From assembly GCF_014534745.1 (NCBI RefSeq), contig NZ_JACVVP010000017.1:1-64000 (forward strand): a stretch of 64,000 bases of DNA, written 5' to 3'. The notes beneath the pieces were generated by a model, which ran no database searches, had not been told where the DNA came from, and worked only from the letters and a program-made list of their open reading frames with translations. The position numbers and the translations under genes are program-made. The stretch is from Flammeovirga sp. EKP202 (GTDB lineage: Bacteria; Bacteroidota; Bacteroidia; Cytophagales; Flammeovirgaceae). Positions 61,182 through 64,000 of this stretch are shown piece by piece (the first letter of the stretch is position 1; each line of letters starts with the position of its first letter).

Positions 61182-61604
61182 TTAAGAAGTGAGCCAGTCT
61201 TTGTATCGGTTGGAGATAACTATTTTCATGGTGTCAAAATTCTCCGAACTGTCTTTTACATGAAACATAGAGTTTAATCCCTCAGACAAAGTATTTTGGT
61301 AATCCATCAAATACTGTCCACCCCCATAATAAGATCTTACAAAGGGTTTTAATGTTTCTCTGAAAAGTGAATAATCGATAATACCATCAAGTGTAGCTGC
61401 TAGAATAATTGGTGAAATCTCATTGTTCATGAAGTGTATAATCTGAGCCCCATATTCATCTTCATAATCATCACTGTATAAGTCCATTTTGATTACCCAA
61501 CCCATGAATATACCCATATGAAGATAAGCTTGATCCAATGCCACTTCTTCAGGGAATTCTGAACCAAAATAATTTCGTACATTATCGACAATATTGCTAT
61601 TCAT
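61182..61604 (-). CDS. Small cytoplasmic protein of unknown function
   Basis: A 140-residue acidic protein without signal peptide. Features are DQAYLHMGIFMGWVIKMDLYSDDYEDE, a helical stretch, and RETLKPFVRSYYGGGQYLMDY. It resembles small uncharacterised bacterial proteins with an H-x-G-x-x-x-x-W core (possibly of the DUF7832 type), but I cannot name its function. It precedes tamB by 128 nt on the same strand, with a T-rich tract but no clear hairpin between. A TATTTTTG element lies 57 nt ahead of its start. Confidence 0.7.
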   Translation of the reverse strand: MNSNIVDNVRNYFGSEFPEEVALDQAYLHMGIFMGWVIKMDLYSDDYEDEYGAQIIHFMNNEISPIILAATLDGIIDYSLFRETLKPFVRSYYGGGQYLMDYQNTLSEGLNSMFHVKDSSENFDTMKIVISNRYKDWLTS

Positions 61605-61660
61605 TATCTCTTTTTTAATTAATTAAGTTCGTAACGTGAATTTAATATAAATATAAAAAG

Positions 61661-61668
61661 CAAAAATA
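61661..61668 (-). promoter_or_regulatory. TAnnTTTG element for the 140-aa gene
   Basis: TATTTTTG on the minus strand would start transcription near 61655, about 50 nt before the ATG at 61604. It may also drive tamB-tamL. No -33 TTG found. Confidence 0.4.
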
Positions 61669-61792
61669 ACTTAACTTTTCAGATAAATTACGTGTAAAAT
61701 GTAAACTAGATTTTAATTTCACTAAATTAGATTAATTTTTAGATGTACTTTATTTTAAGTATTGTAATTTTTTAATACCGTTTTTTGCAATT

Positions 61793-64000
61793 ATGCTAAA
61801 AAAACTTAGTCTATCTTTTTGTGTCCTATTACTCGTTTTATTTGTTGGAGCTACCCAAGATTTAACAGCTCAGACGGCTACTTTACGGGGAGTTTTGATA
61901 GATTCAGTAGGAATGCCTATTCGATCTGCAATTGTTCAAGAAGGCAAAAACAAGCAAAATTTTTATTTAACCAACGATAAGGGAGGTTATATTCTTACTT
62001 TACCTGCTGATTCAACTATCACTGTTTTCTTTTCACATCCTAATTTTTCTCCTAGAGCTTTTGAAATTAAATTATCAGAAAATGAAATAAAAACACTCGA
62101 TGCAAGATTATTTAAACAAATCTATCATTTGAAGGAAGTTGAGATTTCTAGTGATAAAACGCAAAAGGAATTAAGAGATAAAGCAAGTACCGTTTTTGTA
62201 AAAGGCGAAGACTTACGAGAAATTCCTGTAGGTTATGGTGAGTTTACTCAACAATTAGTTGCTTCAGGTGCCCTTGGTATTGCCTCTAACAATGAGTTAT
62301 CTTCCGATTATTCTGTACGTGGAGGTAGCTTTGATGAAAACTTAGTTTACGTCAATAACATAGAAATATATAGACCATTTATCGCTAGAGCCGGCCAACA
62401 AGAAGGCTTGAGCTTTGTCAATACAAATATGGTAGAAGCTATTGAGTTTTCATCAGGAGGCTGGGAAGCGAAGTATGGTGATAAACTATCTTCATCATTG
62501 AACATCAAATATAAAAGACCGGTTGATTTTGGAGGTACTTTGGAAGCCTCTCTATTGGGAGGTTCACTTACTTTAGAGGGAGCTTCAAAAAATAAAAAGC
62601 ATTCTGCCATAATTGGAGCTCGTTATAAATCGACGGAATACCTACTCAGTACTTTACAAACGCAAGGAGAATACAAACCAAGATTTGGTGACGTACAGTC
62701 TTATTTAAGTTTTGATATCTCAGGGAAAGAAAAATATGGAAGAACATTTATTGATGCGATACTTTCTTATGGAGCCAATAGATATAGCGTCTTCCCTTCT
62801 ACCCGTAGTACCAATTTCCAAACAGGAGAAGGAATCAATAATCTTACTATTGGTTTTGAAGGTAAGGAACAATTGGATTATGATACTTTCCAAGGCGGTG
62901 TGAAATTGATTCATACTTTCAATCCAAGCTTGACGAGTAACTTGATCGCTTCGGCGATGATCACACAAGAAAGAGAGAGAAGTAATCTGGAAAGTGGTTA
63001 TAGAATCAGTGATTTACAAGATTTAGAAAACGGAATTACAGGAAATGTCACTGAAAAAGGATTAGGTGGTGAATTTCAGTATTCAAGGAACACTTTAAAA
63101 GGTAATGTGTTTATTATTGAAAATCGAAATGTGTATGAGCATAATCAAAACTGGAAGTCTGAATTAGGTTTTCAAGCAAAGTTTGAAGACATTGAAGACA
63201 ACTTGAATGAATATAAGGTGAAGGATTCTGCAGATTATGTGATTTCAGTGGAAGATCAAATACAAGCTGTTAATCACATTACATCTCAGCGTTATTCAGC
63301 CTATCTGCAGAGTTCTTATCTTTCTAATAATGAACTGCATCGTTTTACATTAGGACTAAGAGGGACATTTTGGTCCATCAATGAAGAATTGAATGTTAGC
63401 CCACGTTTACAATATACATTTAGACCGGAGTGGGAAAAGGATATAGTATTCTCATTTGCATCAGGTATTTATTATCAGCCTCCTTTTTATAGAGAAATGA
63501 GAAGACCAGATGGCACTCTTAATTTGGATCTAAAAGCGCAGGGTTCTATGCATTTCATTGGTGGTATTGATTATAATTTTGAACAATGGGGACGTCCTTT
63601 TAAATTGATATCTGAAATTTATTATAAACAGATGTGGAATGTAGTTCCTTATGATGTAGATAATATTAGAATTCGATATTCTGGCGAAAATGAAGCAGAG
63701 GCATATGCTGTAGGTATTGATACACGTTTAAGTGGTGAATTTATTCCAGGTACACAATCTTGGGTTGGATTGAGCGTGATGAGTACAAAAGAAAAAGTGG
63801 ACGGAGATCCACGTGGATATATTAGAAGGCCTACCGATCAAAGAGTAACATTTACGATGTTCTTCCAAGATCATTTACCTAATAATCCTACCATGAGAAT
63901 GAATCTGAGATTTATGTATGGATCAGGCCTTCCTTTTGGCCCTCCTAACAATCCTGAATTAAGAAATTCTTTTAGTGGTGGAAATGATTATATGAGGTTG
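61793..64000 (+). CDS. TonB-dependent receptor with CarboxypepD_reg domain (partial)
   Basis: The first 736 codons of an outer-membrane TonB-dependent receptor that runs off the end of the window, which is why it has no stop codon here. The signal peptide is residues 1-27 (ending DLTAQ). A CarboxypepD_reg-like domain covers about 30-115 (LRGVLIDSVGMPIRSAIVQEG). The plug covers about 125-250 (DYSVRGGSFDENLVYVNNIEI; FSSGGWEAKYGDKLSSSLNIKYK). The start of the barrel follows. The plug has the R-G-G-S-x-D-E-N-x-x-Y-x-N signature of Bacteroidota receptors that lack a paired SusD protein. The substrate is unknown. Confidence 0.93.
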   Translation, partial: MLKKLSLSFCVLLLVLFVGATQDLTAQTATLRGVLIDSVGMPIRSAIVQEGKNKQNFYLTNDKGGYILTLPADSTITVFFSHPNFSPRAFEIKLSENEIKTLDARLFKQIYHLKEVEISSDKTQKELRDKASTVFVKGEDLREIPVGYGEFTQQLVASGALGIASNNELSSDYSVRGGSFDENLVYVNNIEIYRPFIARAGQQEGLSFVNTNMVEAIEFSSGGWEAKYGDKLSSSLNIKYKRPVDFGGTLEASLLGGSLTLEGASKNKKHSAIIGARYKSTEYLLSTLQTQGEYKPRFGDVQSYLSFDISGKEKYGRTFIDAILSYGANRYSVFPSTRSTNFQTGEGINNLTIGFEGKEQLDYDTFQGGVKLIHTFNPSLTSNLIASAMITQERERSNLESGYRISDLQDLENGITGNVTEKGLGGEFQYSRNTLKGNVFIIENRNVYEHNQNWKSELGFQAKFEDIEDNLNEYKVKDSADYVISVEDQIQAVNHITSQRYSAYLQSSYLSNNELHRFTLGLRGTFWSINEELNVSPRLQYTFRPEWEKDIVFSFASGIYYQPPFYREMRRPDGTLNLDLKAQGSMHFIGGIDYNFEQWGRPFKLISEIYYKQMWNVVPYDVDNIRIRYSGENEAEAYAVGIDTRLSGEFIPGTQSWVGLSVMSTKEKVDGDPRGYIRRPTDQRVTFTMFFQDHLPNNPTMRMNLRFMYGSGLPFGPPNNPELRNSFSGGNDYMRL

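Overview
The window is AT-rich chromosomal DNA from a member of the Bacteroidota, most likely a marine, gliding-type Cytophagia. Flammeovirga or a relative is my best guess, but the genus is inference. The evidence is a PorP/SprF-family protein beside a giant secreted protein with a gliding-associated (type B) type IX secretion C-terminal domain, a lipoprotein-type Omp85 gene overlapping tamB, a fused ribBA, a small histone-H1-like protein, a CarboxypepD_reg/TonB receptor, weak Shine-Dalgarno sequences, and several matches to the Bacteroidota promoter (TTG, 17-23 bp, TAnnTTTG).

Layout. Bases 1-2500 (minus) carry adenine deaminase and a small outer-membrane barrel. Bases 2792-20697 (minus) hold a porP/sprF-like gene followed by a 16.6-kb gene for a ~5,540-residue secreted repeat protein. 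Bases 21019-25432 (minus) carry a lipid-A-type acyltransferase, gyrB and a TPR protein. From 25590 to 33745 the plus strand carries a small alpha/beta protein, an OmpA-type protein, a TPR lipoprotein, enoyl-CoA hydratase, and a flippase-dut-nucleotidyltransferase operon followed by a large TPR protein. Next come a zinc-ribbon/TPR protein (minus), ftsH with a 74-codon companion and phenylalanine hydroxylase (plus), then a minus block: a cysteine-less redoxin, ribBA, a small membrane protein, leuS, a GreA-like factor, a small secreted protein and a putative autoregulated DNA-binding/nuclease-fold protein. Bases 45750-48522 (plus) carry an envelope protein, a serine palmitoyltransferase-like enzyme and the histone-like protein. 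Bases 48581-53229 (minus) form the run ubiB-like, HIT, ligA, DUF6913-like. Bases 53484-61604 (minus) hold tamL, tamB and a small unknown gene. The window ends inside a TonB-dependent receptor (plus).

How they work together. Much of the window is envelope biology. The giant protein and its PorP partner look like a T9SS adhesin module of the SprB/SprF type. TamB/TamL, OmpA, LpxL-like, flippase and the alpha-oxoamine synthase serve outer-membrane assembly and lipids. The rest is housekeeping (GyrB, LigA, LeuS, FtsH, RibBA, Dut).

Most notable observations: (1) the giant protein has about 32 tandem ~100-residue two-cysteine repeats, and within them a higher-order period of five repeats (about 1.52-1.59 kb) present three times plus the start of a fourth; (2) intrinsic terminators repeatedly abut the start codon of the next co-directional gene, and in one case a promoter-like TACATTTG lies just before the hairpin so that the new transcript would start inside it; (3) a 19-bp palindrome touches the start codon of a gene for an HTH-like protein with an apparently degenerate MmcB-like nuclease fold; (4) an orphan terminator sits in the divergent region before ftsH. 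No tRNA, rRNA, CRISPR array, insertion sequence or prophage was seen. No complete new defence or mobile system is evident.
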